From a bacterium (GTDB lineage: Bacteria > UBP15 > UBA6099 > DSWB01): 5,588 bases of DNA. The notes below the pieces were generated by a model, which ran no database searches, was not told the DNA's origin, and saw nothing but the letters and a program-made list of their open reading frames with translations. This document shows positions 1 to 4,934 of the stretch, piece by piece. Location of the stretch: positions 1-5,588 of the forward strand of contig JAGUYV010000508.1 in NCBI GenBank assembly GCA_020061125.1, read 5' to 3'. Positions within the stretch are counted from its first letter, which is position 1, and the number at the start of each line of letters is the position of its first letter. A program made the translations under genes and the position numbers.

Positions 1-1258
1 GCGGCGCCGCGGCCGCGCGCGCCAGGCTCACGATGTCCGCGGGGTTGGCCAGCGCCTTGAGGTACGCAATAACATCCTTGATTTCCATGCGCTGGTAGAA
101 GCCGGTGAGGCCCACCACCTGGAACGGGATGCCGCGCAGGCTCAAGGTTTCTTCGAGCACGCGGCTTTGCGCGCGCGTGCGGAACAGGACGGCGATATGG
201 TTGTGCGCGAACCCCTGGTCCGCGCCCGTGAGGTGCATGATCTCGTCGGCCACGAACTCGGCCTCGCCGCGCTCGTCCATGGCCGAGTGCAGGAAAGGCG
301 CATCGCCGTCGCCCAGTTCGGACCACAGCCGCGCGCGATGCTTGCCGCGGTTTCTGCTGATGAGGCTGTTGGCCGCGTCCAGGATGCGCTGCGTGGAGCG
401 GTAGTTCTGCTCCAGGGGCACAACGGCCGCGCCCTGGAACACGGTCTCGAACTGCAAAATGTTGGTGATGTCCGCGCCGCGCCAGCGGTAGATGCTCTGG
501 TCCTGGTCCCCTACCGCGGTCACATGCCCGGCCTGGCCCGCCAGAAGTTGCAGCAGAAGAAACTGCACCCGGTTCGTGTCCTGGTACTCGTCCACCAGGA
601 TGTGCGTGAAGCGCCGGTTGAAGTGCGCGCGCACATCCTCGTGGTTGCGCAGCAGGTCCAGGGTCTTGAGGATCAGGTTGTCGAAATCCGCGGCGTTGTT
701 GTCGAGGAGCGCGCGCTCGTACGCTTCGGCCACGGCGCTGATGTGGCGCGCAAGCGGGTTGTTCGAGTCCACCAGTTCCGCGGGATTCTGGTGGAAGTTT
801 TTGGCCATGGAAATGAGATTCAGAATCTTGTCCGGGGCGACATCCGCGGTGTTTTCCAGGTTGAGCTTGCGGATGCATGCTTTCACAAGCGCCTTCTGGT
901 CCGAGGCGTCGTACACGGAAAACCCCTGGCGCAGGCCCACGCGCTCGCCGTACTGGCGCAGCACGCGGTAGCAGAACGAATGGAAGGTGCTCAAAGTCAC
1001 CTGGCGCGCGGGGTCGCCGATGAGCATGGCGGCGCGCTCGCGCATTTCTCCGGCCGCCTTGTTGGTGAAGGTGAGCGCGAGGATGCCCCGGGGGTCCGCG
1101 CCCGAGCGGATGAGATGTGCGATGCGATGAACAATGACGCGGGTTTTGCCGCTGCCCGCGCCCGCCACCACCAGCAGCGGCGCGCGCCCGTGCTCAACGG
1201 CCTGTTTCTGCCGGGGGTTCAGTCCTTGCAGAATGCTGCCCGGCTTCTCGTTTTTCAT
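1..1258 (-). CDS. uvrD: UvrD/PcrA/Rep-type superfamily 1A DNA helicase, N-terminal part, cut by window edge
   Basis: ATP-driven 3'-5' DNA helicase of the UvrD/PcrA/Rep family, which unwinds DNA in nucleotide-excision and mismatch repair and removes stalled complexes. I read 419 codons with no stop. Visible motifs are the Q motif LNPRQKQAV (13-21), Walker A AGAGSGKT (32-39), motif Ia TFTNKAAGEM (63-72), TFHSF (91-95), Walker B DEYQDT (223-228), motif III GDQDQSIYRWRGA (250-262), motif IV QNYRST (284-289), and the start of domain 2A with FYQRMEIKDVIAYLK (387-401). Family members are usually 650-750 residues, so the 2B domain and motifs V-VI lie outside the window. The ATG at 1258 is chosen because AGGTGG lies 7 nt before it and the Q motif sits at the normal distance. 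It overlaps the small membrane ORF upstream and probably shares its transcript. The N-terminal part alone cannot separate UvrD from PcrA or Rep, so the symbol is provisional. Confidence 0.95.
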   Translation of the reverse strand, partial: MKNEKPGSILQGLNPRQKQAVEHGRAPLLVVAGAGSGKTRVIVHRIAHLIRSGADPRGILALTFTNKAAGEMRERAAMLIGDPARQVTLSTFHSFCYRVLRQYGERVGLRQGFSVYDASDQKALVKACIRKLNLENTADVAPDKILNLISMAKNFHQNPAELVDSNNPLARHISAVAEAYERALLDNNAADFDNLILKTLDLLRNHEDVRAHFNRRFTHILVDEYQDTNRVQFLLLQLLAGQAGHVTAVGDQDQSIYRWRGADITNILQFETVFQGAAVVPLEQNYRSTQRILDAANSLISRNRGKHRARLWSELGDGDAPFLHSAMDERGEAEFVADEIMHLTGADQGFAHNHIAVLFRTRAQSRVLEETLSLRGIPFQVVGLTGFYQRMEIKDVIAYLKALANPADIVSLARAAAAP

Positions 1259-1436
1259 TTATGACCCACCTGACGGTCCGGCCGAATTCATCCTCGGCCG
1301 GCGGCTTGAGTTTCACATTTTTGATGTAGTCCGAGTACGACTTGCCCCGCTCCAGCCGCCGGCGCGTGAGCCGCCACACGCTGATGCCGATAAACACCAC
1401 GCCCGCGAAGAAAAAGAACAAAGTCGTGTTCGTCAC
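1194..1436 (-). CDS. Small single-pass membrane protein upstream of the helicase (80 aa)
   Basis: I do not recognise a named family. The 80-residue product opens with a hydrophobic helix, roughly residues 5-21 (LFFFFAGVVFIGISVW), followed at once by the basic cluster RLTRRRLERGK. That predicts one inner-membrane anchor with a cytoplasmic tail. The tail (32-59) is polar and includes YSDYIKNVKLKPPAEDEFGR. The start is a GTG at 1436 with AGGGAG 9 nt upstream, and a good -10 element lies further up, so expression looks real. The last 21 codons lie inside the helicase gene in another frame; that end (about 60-80) is R/P/A-rich and looks like read-through of GC-rich sequence. The functional part may therefore be only the first 60 or so residues. 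No function can be assigned. An alternative is that this is a chance ORF, but a membrane helix with positive flank, a Shine-Dalgarno site and a promoter together argue against that. Confidence 0.65.
   Translation of the reverse strand: MTNTTLFFFFAGVVFIGISVWRLTRRRLERGKSYSDYIKNVKLKPPAEDEFGRTVRWVINEKREAGQHSARTEPPAETGR
1266..1271 (-). promoter_or_regulatory. Shine-Dalgarno site of the helicase gene
   Basis: On the minus strand AGGTGG is followed by GTCATAA and then ATG at 1258. This decides the helicase start, because the site lies inside the upstream small ORF. It means the helicase can initiate on its own although the two frames overlap. Confidence 0.6.
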
Positions 1437-1450
1437 AAAAACGCTCTCCC

Positions 1451-1490
1451 TGCGGGCGCGCCGCTCCGCGTTCGCGCGCGTGCGCCCGCA
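1451..1490 (-). promoter_or_regulatory. Leader stem-loop before the small membrane gene
   Basis: A perfect 9-bp inverted repeat, TGCGGGCGC (1451-1459) and GCGCCCGCA (1482-1490), encloses 22 nt. A G-U pair and one more pair can extend it. The start point expected from the -10 box at 1497-1502 is near 1490, so the stem would form at the very 5' end of the mRNA. Its last base is also the first base of the AGGGAG ribosome site. It could stabilise the mRNA or limit ribosome access; both are inferences. Chance pairing is a real possibility in such GC-rich DNA. Confidence 0.4.
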
Positions 1491-1496
1491 AAATGA

Positions 1497-1525
1497 ATTC
1501 TATCAAAATAAGCATCCGCCAACAA
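1497..1525 (-). promoter_or_regulatory. Sigma70-like promoter reading left (small membrane gene and helicase)
   Basis: On the minus strand, TTGTTG (1525-1520) is separated by 17 nt from TAGAAT (1502-1497). The -10 matches the consensus at 5 of 6 positions, the -35 at 3 of 6, and the spacing is ideal. It sits in a short AT-rich patch within GC-rich DNA. Transcription would start near 1490, about 55 nt before the GTG start at 1436. Confidence 0.5.
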
Positions 1526-1598
1526 CCGGACGCGGCCGCTGCATCATCATAATGAACCGCGCGCGTTTTGCGATTACACTTCGGCCGCTCGCGTTGCA

Positions 1599-1627
1599 TT
1601 GACAGCGCACCCTCCGCCTGACAAAAT
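1599..1627 (+). promoter_or_regulatory. Sigma70-like promoter of the PLP lyase gene
   Basis: A perfect -35 TTGACA (1599-1604) is followed after exactly 17 nt by CAAAAT (1622-1627), which matches TATAAT at 4 of 6 positions. Transcription would begin near 1634 and leave a leader of about 60 nt before the ATG at 1696. It is divergent from, and does not overlap, the leftward promoter at 1497-1525. Confidence 0.55.
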
Positions 1628-1685
1628 AGGGGCGCGGCGGAGCGGACCGCGCGCGGCGGTTGCGCTTCGGCAATCACTCTCCACC

Positions 1686-1690
1686 GGAGG
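1686..1690 (+). promoter_or_regulatory. Shine-Dalgarno site of the PLP lyase gene, inside a 10-bp palindrome
   Basis: GGAGG lies 5 nt before the ATG at 1696 and supports that start over a TTG at 1660, 12 codons upstream in the same frame. The site is the left half of the perfect palindrome GGAGGCCTCC (1686-1695), which abuts the start codon. Confidence 0.75.
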
Positions 1691-1695
1691 CCTCC

Positions 1696-3129
1696 ATGAA
1701 CATTCCAGACAGCGGCATGGCGCCGGACCAGATCCTCGAAACCCTGCGCTCTTTTAAAGGCGGCGACGCGGATTACAAGAGCGGCCGCATCTTCGCCTAC
1801 ACATTCTTTCCCGGCGATGAAGCCGACGCCGTGATCAAGCAGGCGTACATGCTGTATCTGGACGAAAACGGGCTGGACCCGACCTCGTTCCCCAGCCTGG
1901 TGAAGCTGGAGACCGAAGTGGTGCGGTTCGTGGCGGACCTGCTGCGCGGCGGCCCGGACGCCGTGGGCAACTTCACCACGGGCGGCACCGAGAGCATCAT
2001 GCTGGCCGTGAAAACCGCGCGCGATTTCGCGCGCGCCGCCAAACCGCACATCACGCGCCCCGAGGTGGTTTTCCCGCGCACCGCGCACTGCGCGTTCTAC
2101 AAAGCCTGCGAATATCTGGGCCTCACGCCCGTGGTCGCGGATTTCGATCCCCGCACCTTCCGCGCGGATGTGGACAGCATGCGCAGCCTGATCACGGACA
2201 ACACCATCCTGCTCATGGCCTCGGCCCCGAGCTATGCGCAGGGCGTGGTGGATCCCATCGCCGAAATCGGACGGCTCGCCCTGGAAAAAGACCTGCTCTT
2301 CCATGTGGACGCGTGCATGGGCGGCATTATGCTCTCGTTCCTGCGTCAGATGCCCGGCTACGATATCCCGGACTTCGATTTCTCGGTCCCGGGCGTGACC
2401 TCCATTTCCGCGGACATGCACAAGTTCGGCTACGCGGCCAAGGGCGCCAGCACCGTGGTGTACCGTAGCAAAGCGCTGCGCCGCCACCAGATCTTCGCCA
2501 ACACCCAGTCCACCACCTACGCCCTGGTCAACGCCACGCTGTTGAGCAGCAAGCCCGGCGGCCCCATGGCCGGCGCCTGGGCCGTGTCCCGCTTCCTCGG
2601 CCGCCAGGGCTACGAGAAAATGTTCGAGTCCCTCATGCAGGCCACCCGCACCCTGGTCCAGGGCATCAACGCCACCGGAGACCTCTTCGTGCTCGGCAAG
2701 CCCGAAATGTGCCTGTTGTCTTTCGCGTCCGACACCATCAATGTGTTCCAGCTTCAGGACGAACTGGCGCGCCGCGGCTGGTATGTTCAGCCCCAGTTCT
2801 CCACGCCGCTCTCCCCGCACAACCTGCACATCACCGTGACCTGGCCCAATGTGCCCAACGCGCAGGCTTTCGTGGACGAGCTGCCCGCGGCCATCCAGGC
2901 CGTGAAGGACAGCCCCGCGAAGATTGACATCAACACCGTGCGCGCGCAGGTCAAGGCCATGCTCGACAGCTTCGGCGACGACGCCATCGCGCAACTCTCG
3001 GCCATGGCAGGGGTCAGCGGCGCGGACATGCCAAAGGACATGGCCCTCATCTCCAGCATCCTCGACGCCCTGCCCAAACACATGTCCGAGGCCCTGCTCA
3101 AGGACTTCATAAACGATTTGTTCGTGTAG
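1696..3129 (+). CDS. PLP-dependent lyase/decarboxylase, sphingosine-1-phosphate lyase-like (477 aa)
   Basis: Fold-type I PLP enzyme of the group II decarboxylase superfamily, closest by eye to sphingosine-1-phosphate lyase. That enzyme cleaves long-chain-base phosphates to a fatty aldehyde and phosphoethanolamine. Matching blocks from the N-terminus are the SGRIFAYTFF segment (29-38), FPSLVKLETEVV (65-76), GNFTTGGTESIMLAVKTARD (91-110), the cofactor-stacking His131, SAPSYAQGVVDPI (176-188), HVDACMGG (203-210, with Asp205 for the pyridine nitrogen) and SISADMHKFGYAAKG (236-250). Lys243 is the expected Schiff-base lysine. SKPGGP (285-290) matches the family's S(R/K)PGG. There is no N-terminal membrane helix, unlike the eukaryotic ER enzyme of about 570 residues, so it should be cytosolic, like known bacterial lyases. 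Residues from about 420 on form a helical C-terminal extension I do not recognise. The gene appears to be a single-gene unit with its own promoter and terminator. The substrate is inferred only; an amino-acid decarboxylase of the same superfamily is the main alternative. Confidence 0.88.
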   Translation: MNIPDSGMAPDQILETLRSFKGGDADYKSGRIFAYTFFPGDEADAVIKQAYMLYLDENGLDPTSFPSLVKLETEVVRFVADLLRGGPDAVGNFTTGGTESIMLAVKTARDFARAAKPHITRPEVVFPRTAHCAFYKACEYLGLTPVVADFDPRTFRADVDSMRSLITDNTILLMASAPSYAQGVVDPIAEIGRLALEKDLLFHVDACMGGIMLSFLRQMPGYDIPDFDFSVPGVTSISADMHKFGYAAKGASTVVYRSKALRRHQIFANTQSTTYALVNATLLSSKPGGPMAGAWAVSRFLGRQGYEKMFESLMQATRTLVQGINATGDLFVLGKPEMCLLSFASDTINVFQLQDELARRGWYVQPQFSTPLSPHNLHITVTWPNVPNAQAFVDELPAAIQAVKDSPAKIDINTVRAQVKAMLDSFGDDAIAQLSAMAGVSGADMPKDMALISSILDALPKHMSEALLKDFINDLFV

Positions 3130-3161
3130 TGGTCCCAGGCGCGCAGCGCCAGCGCCAGGAG

Positions 3162-3200
3162 ACAGGGAACGCGGCGTCTTTCCGCGTGTCCCTGTATTTT
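3162..3200 (+). terminator. Intrinsic terminator-like hairpin after the PLP lyase gene
   Basis: The arm ACAGGGAACGCGG (3162-3174) pairs with CCGCGTGTCCCTGT (3182-3195). All 13 pairs form, with one bulged G at 3188, around a 7-nt loop. The stem is followed by ATTTT (3196-3200). It begins 33 nt after the stop codon. The T tract is short, so termination may be incomplete. The same palindrome could instead be one copy of a dispersed REP-like repeat; copy number in the genome would settle that. Confidence 0.6.
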
Positions 3201-3271
3201 GCGGCCATAGTTTTCCAATCGTGTATATTCGTGCAAGGATGCTTGATTTGACGAGGAATTGCTGAAATAGG

Positions 3272-4063
3272 ATGGAATGTGATAAAATCAATAAACTTAT
3301 GGCAGATGATATTGCAACTTCAAAACTTGAACTTCGCAAATTCAATCGAAACAACATTCTCATTTTTTCATACATATTCATTATGTATGTATTTGGTTCC
3401 TGGGGTATTTATTCACTCGAAATAATGACCCTGAACAACCAGGACAATGGCGCAAGGTCATTGATTCCGAGCTGGCATTTATCAGCATTGATTGTGGTTT
3501 CGGCACTGGCTCTATTCGCTGCCACGCACTGGTTTGTGAACAAGAAGATATTGCGCATCAAAAAGCGAGCATTAGCACTTGGGCTGTTCGATGATACACG
3601 ATTGAGAGCAGACATCGAGAGTTTGTCTGATTCCGAACTCGTTACATTATATGAAGCATCAATCAAAGTAAATTCTTTGAGCAAGCGTGTGAACAACTTC
3701 TTGTCAGTTGAGCTTTTACAGAGGCGCTTGGTTTCAGAGAACGATCTGGGAAAGACCATAATTGTATCAAATGGCACTGTCAAAAATATTGGGCTGTTTC
3801 ATCGGGTTTTACTTGGCCCGACTTTTTTGATCTTTTTTCGGGAGTTTGAATCATATGGCTATCTTGTGCGGTTTGACAGAATGCAGTCAGCCAGAAAATT
3901 GTCGAAGCATACAATTGGAATTTGGGGAATTGCCGCGAACATTATTGAAATCATACTGGATGATGACAGATATCCGGAGCCGCTGGAAATACTTCCTCGA
4001 TATATTTCTTGTTGGGAGAACACTTTATCAAGTTCAGGTTGTTCATTAACCGAAACTCAATAA
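3272..4063 (+). CDS. Unrecognised membrane protein with two transmembrane helices (263 aa)
   Basis: I do not recognise the family. Residues 29-49 (ILIFSYIFIMYVFGSWG and onward) and 69-89 (LSALIVVSALALFAATHW and onward) look like transmembrane helices. R22, K23 and R26 precede the first, and the cluster KK-ILR-IKKR (91-99) follows the second. By the positive-inside rule both ends are cytoplasmic and a loop of about 20 residues faces out. The remaining 170 residues form a mixed soluble domain: a likely helical stretch at 110-160, then a hydrophobic segment near 174-190 (IGLFHRVLLGPTFLIFF) that may be a strand pair or a third membrane-associated helix. The ATG at 3272 is the first start after an in-frame stop at 3263. 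Its ribosome site is poor, and M10 at 3299 is an alternative. Base composition is much more AT-rich than that of the lyase and helicase genes, which suggests acquired DNA. It converges on the zinc-ribbon gene with 7 nt between them. Confidence 0.75.
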   Translation: MECDKINKLMADDIATSKLELRKFNRNNILIFSYIFIMYVFGSWGIYSLEIMTLNNQDNGARSLIPSWHLSALIVVSALALFAATHWFVNKKILRIKKRALALGLFDDTRLRADIESLSDSELVTLYEASIKVNSLSKRVNNFLSVELLQRRLVSENDLGKTIIVSNGTVKNIGLFHRVLLGPTFLIFFREFESYGYLVRFDRMQSARKLSKHTIGIWGIAANIIEIILDDDRYPEPLEILPRYISCWENTLSSSGCSLTETQ

Positions 4064-4070
4064 ATTTGAA

Positions 4071-4526
4071 CTATATTATATTTCTATCGCCGCTTTCACG
4101 CCAGATATAGAGATACCAGTATATAGGCATTGCCATCATATTGCCCATGAATAAAACCAGCGCCCATAAAACTTTCTGGTCGCTTTTAACATTTTCGTTT
4201 TTGAATAAGTTGTAGATATAGAAAACCAATAAGCCAAAAATATAAAAGATTGTAAACATATGAATTCCAAATAAAACATTAAAAGGAATCAAGGTTCTGT
4301 GCAAAAAAGCCATGCTGAAAAATGTTCCCATAAAGAAAATCATGTATAGCAGCGGAAGAACGGATGCAATTCCGATAAACAACTTTATGAGCTTGCTTAT
4401 CTGCTGATTATTTCGATGAGTTGAGGGTTGATGCGAAATCGCATTGTTTAGTAAGGTTTGAGCGCCACAATCAGGGCAAAAACGGACATTATCAGCAAGT
4501 TCTTTGCCGCATTGTGAGCAATACAT
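4071..4526 (-). CDS. Zinc-ribbon membrane protein (151 aa)
   Basis: The protein starts with a zinc-ribbon module: C3-x2-C6 and C17-x2-C20 in MYCSQCGKEL...RFCPDCG, the common bacterial N-terminal zinc ribbon that binds one zinc ion in the cytoplasm. A polar linker (22-44) leads to three likely transmembrane helices at about 47-75, 84-107 and 118-142. The last, KVLWALVLFMGNMMAMPIYW, ends in YLYIWRE and resembles the small two-helix domain found at the N-terminus of cardiolipin-synthase-type proteins and in many small membrane proteins; that resemblance is by eye. On the minus strand GGGGAG lies 4 nt before the ATG, which supports the start at 4526. The gene follows the HicB-like ORF by 38 nt on the same strand, so they are probably co-transcribed. 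Its function is unknown. Codon use is AT-rich, like the facing gene at 3272-4063. Confidence 0.85.
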   Translation of the reverse strand: MYCSQCGKELADNVRFCPDCGAQTLLNNAISHQPSTHRNNQQISKLIKLFIGIASVLPLLYMIFFMGTFFSMAFLHRTLIPFNVLFGIHMFTIFYIFGLLVFYIYNLFKNENVKSDQKVLWALVLFMGNMMAMPIYWYLYIWRESGDRNII

Positions 4527-4564
4527 GTTTCTCCCCCATGGATTCCATTTTCACCGGCATTCGC

Positions 4565-4744
4565 TCAATTATACTCCATCCAACAATCATAGCCGAAGCT
4601 CTCGATGTAAAGCTCAACGGCTTCCCGCAGGTTGGCCTGTGTTTCTTCGATGCTTAGCCCCTGGCTTATGACGCCAAGTTCAATACAACGCGCCACATAG
4701 AATTTGTCTTCTCTGGTTATCACTGCATTGAATCGTCTGTTCAT
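4565..4744 (-). CDS. hicB: Short HicB-family antitoxin-like protein, no HicA partner (59 aa)
   Basis: The translation opens MNRRFNAVITREDKFYVARC, then IELGVISQGLSIEETQANL and REAVELYIESFG, ending at N59. This matches the HicB antitoxin N-terminal fold: strand 1, the ExxxYVAxCxELGVxSQG core, then the helix EExxxNLxEAxELYxE. HicB proteins bind and neutralise the HicA mRNA interferase. The 59 residues stop soon after the helix in YDCWMEYN. The last strand that usually follows in short HicB proteins is not visible, and neither is any C-terminal DNA-binding domain. No HicA-like ORF lies within 190 nt upstream or before the zinc-ribbon gene downstream. The ATG at 4744 is the only start after an in-frame TAA upstream, but no good ribosome site precedes it. 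A TATAAT promoter lies about 30 nt upstream. It may be an orphan antitoxin, a remnant of a TA locus, or a HicB-fold protein with another role. Confidence 0.8.
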   Translation of the reverse strand: MNRRFNAVITREDKFYVARCIELGVISQGLSIEETQANLREAVELYIESFGYDCWMEYN

Positions 4745-4773
4745 GCGCCGGGCCGTTGTTCCACATTTTTTGA

Positions 4774-4803
4774 ATTATACAGCCATGAGTCAATTCTCAC
4801 CAA
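4774..4803 (-). promoter_or_regulatory. Sigma70-like promoter reading left (hicB and zinc-ribbon gene)
   Basis: On the minus strand TTGGTG (4803-4798) is followed after 18 nt by a perfect TATAAT (4779-4774). The -35 matches the consensus at 3 of 6 positions. Transcription would start near 4767, giving a leader of about 22 nt before the hicB ATG and then reading into the zinc-ribbon gene. Confidence 0.5.
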
Positions 4804-4889
4804 ACTGCATTGCGGAATTGCGGGGTCAGCATGCTATGGTGAATCGCGGCGCATCGCGCGCGCTTTTATCCGCCGCCGGGGGGCCGCAT

Positions 4890-4895
4890 TATAAT
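4890..4895 (+). promoter_or_regulatory. Candidate -10 element of the uvrA-like gene
   Basis: TATAAT (4890-4895) is a perfect -10 hexamer in GC-rich DNA, 39 nt before the ATG. No convincing -35 lies 16-18 nt upstream; TTTATC at 4865-4870 is the nearest, at 19 nt. It may depend on an activator or be fortuitous. I see no LexA-type operator next to it. The predicted start near 4902 falls just before the leader hairpin. Confidence 0.35.
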
Positions 4896-4903
4896 TAGGG
4901 GAG

Positions 4904-4921
4904 CGCCGGGCGTTTCCGGCG
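4904..4921 (+). promoter_or_regulatory. Leader stem-loop before the uvrA-like gene
   Basis: CGCCGG (4904-4909) and CCGGCG (4916-4921) form a perfect 6-bp GC stem with a 6-nt loop. It ends 3 nt before the GGGGGA ribosome site at 4924-4929. If transcription starts near 4902, the stem would be at the 5' end of the message. It is short enough to arise by chance in this composition. Confidence 0.3.
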
Positions 4922-4934
4922 ACGGGGGACTCGC

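Noticed and set aside
167-1264. Plus-strand ORF (365 codons) opposite the helicase
   Set aside because: It is antisense to a gene with all N-terminal helicase motifs in order. The product shows low-complexity composition and no motif.
1660-1695. TTG start for the PLP lyase, 12 codons upstream of the ATG
   Set aside because: No ribosome site precedes it, whereas GGAGG lies 5 nt before the ATG at 1696.
3199-3229. TTGCGG-19-TATATT as promoter of the two-helix membrane protein gene
   Set aside because: The spacing is too long, the -35 is weak, and it overlaps the terminator T tract. The gene's promoter remains unidentified.
1288-3381. Long minus-strand ORF (697 codons) opposite the PLP lyase
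   Set aside because: It is the antisense shadow of a clearly conserved gene. The product is H/G/R/E/V-rich without domains, as expected from GC-rich third positions.
3846-4063. Frameshift within the two-helix membrane protein, suggested by an open +1 frame of 67 codons
   Set aside because: The main frame stays open with plausible protein composition to its stop. The alternative frame shows no known motif.
4745-4934. Search for a HicA toxin upstream of the HicB-like ORF
   Set aside because: No ORF on either strand encodes a HicA-like double-stranded RNA-binding fold. The interval holds only divergent promoter signals.
4780-4934. LexA/SOS operator before uvrA
   Set aside because: No CTGT-N8-ACAG or GAAC-N4-GTTC type palindrome is visible. 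A lineage-specific LexA site cannot be excluded by eye.
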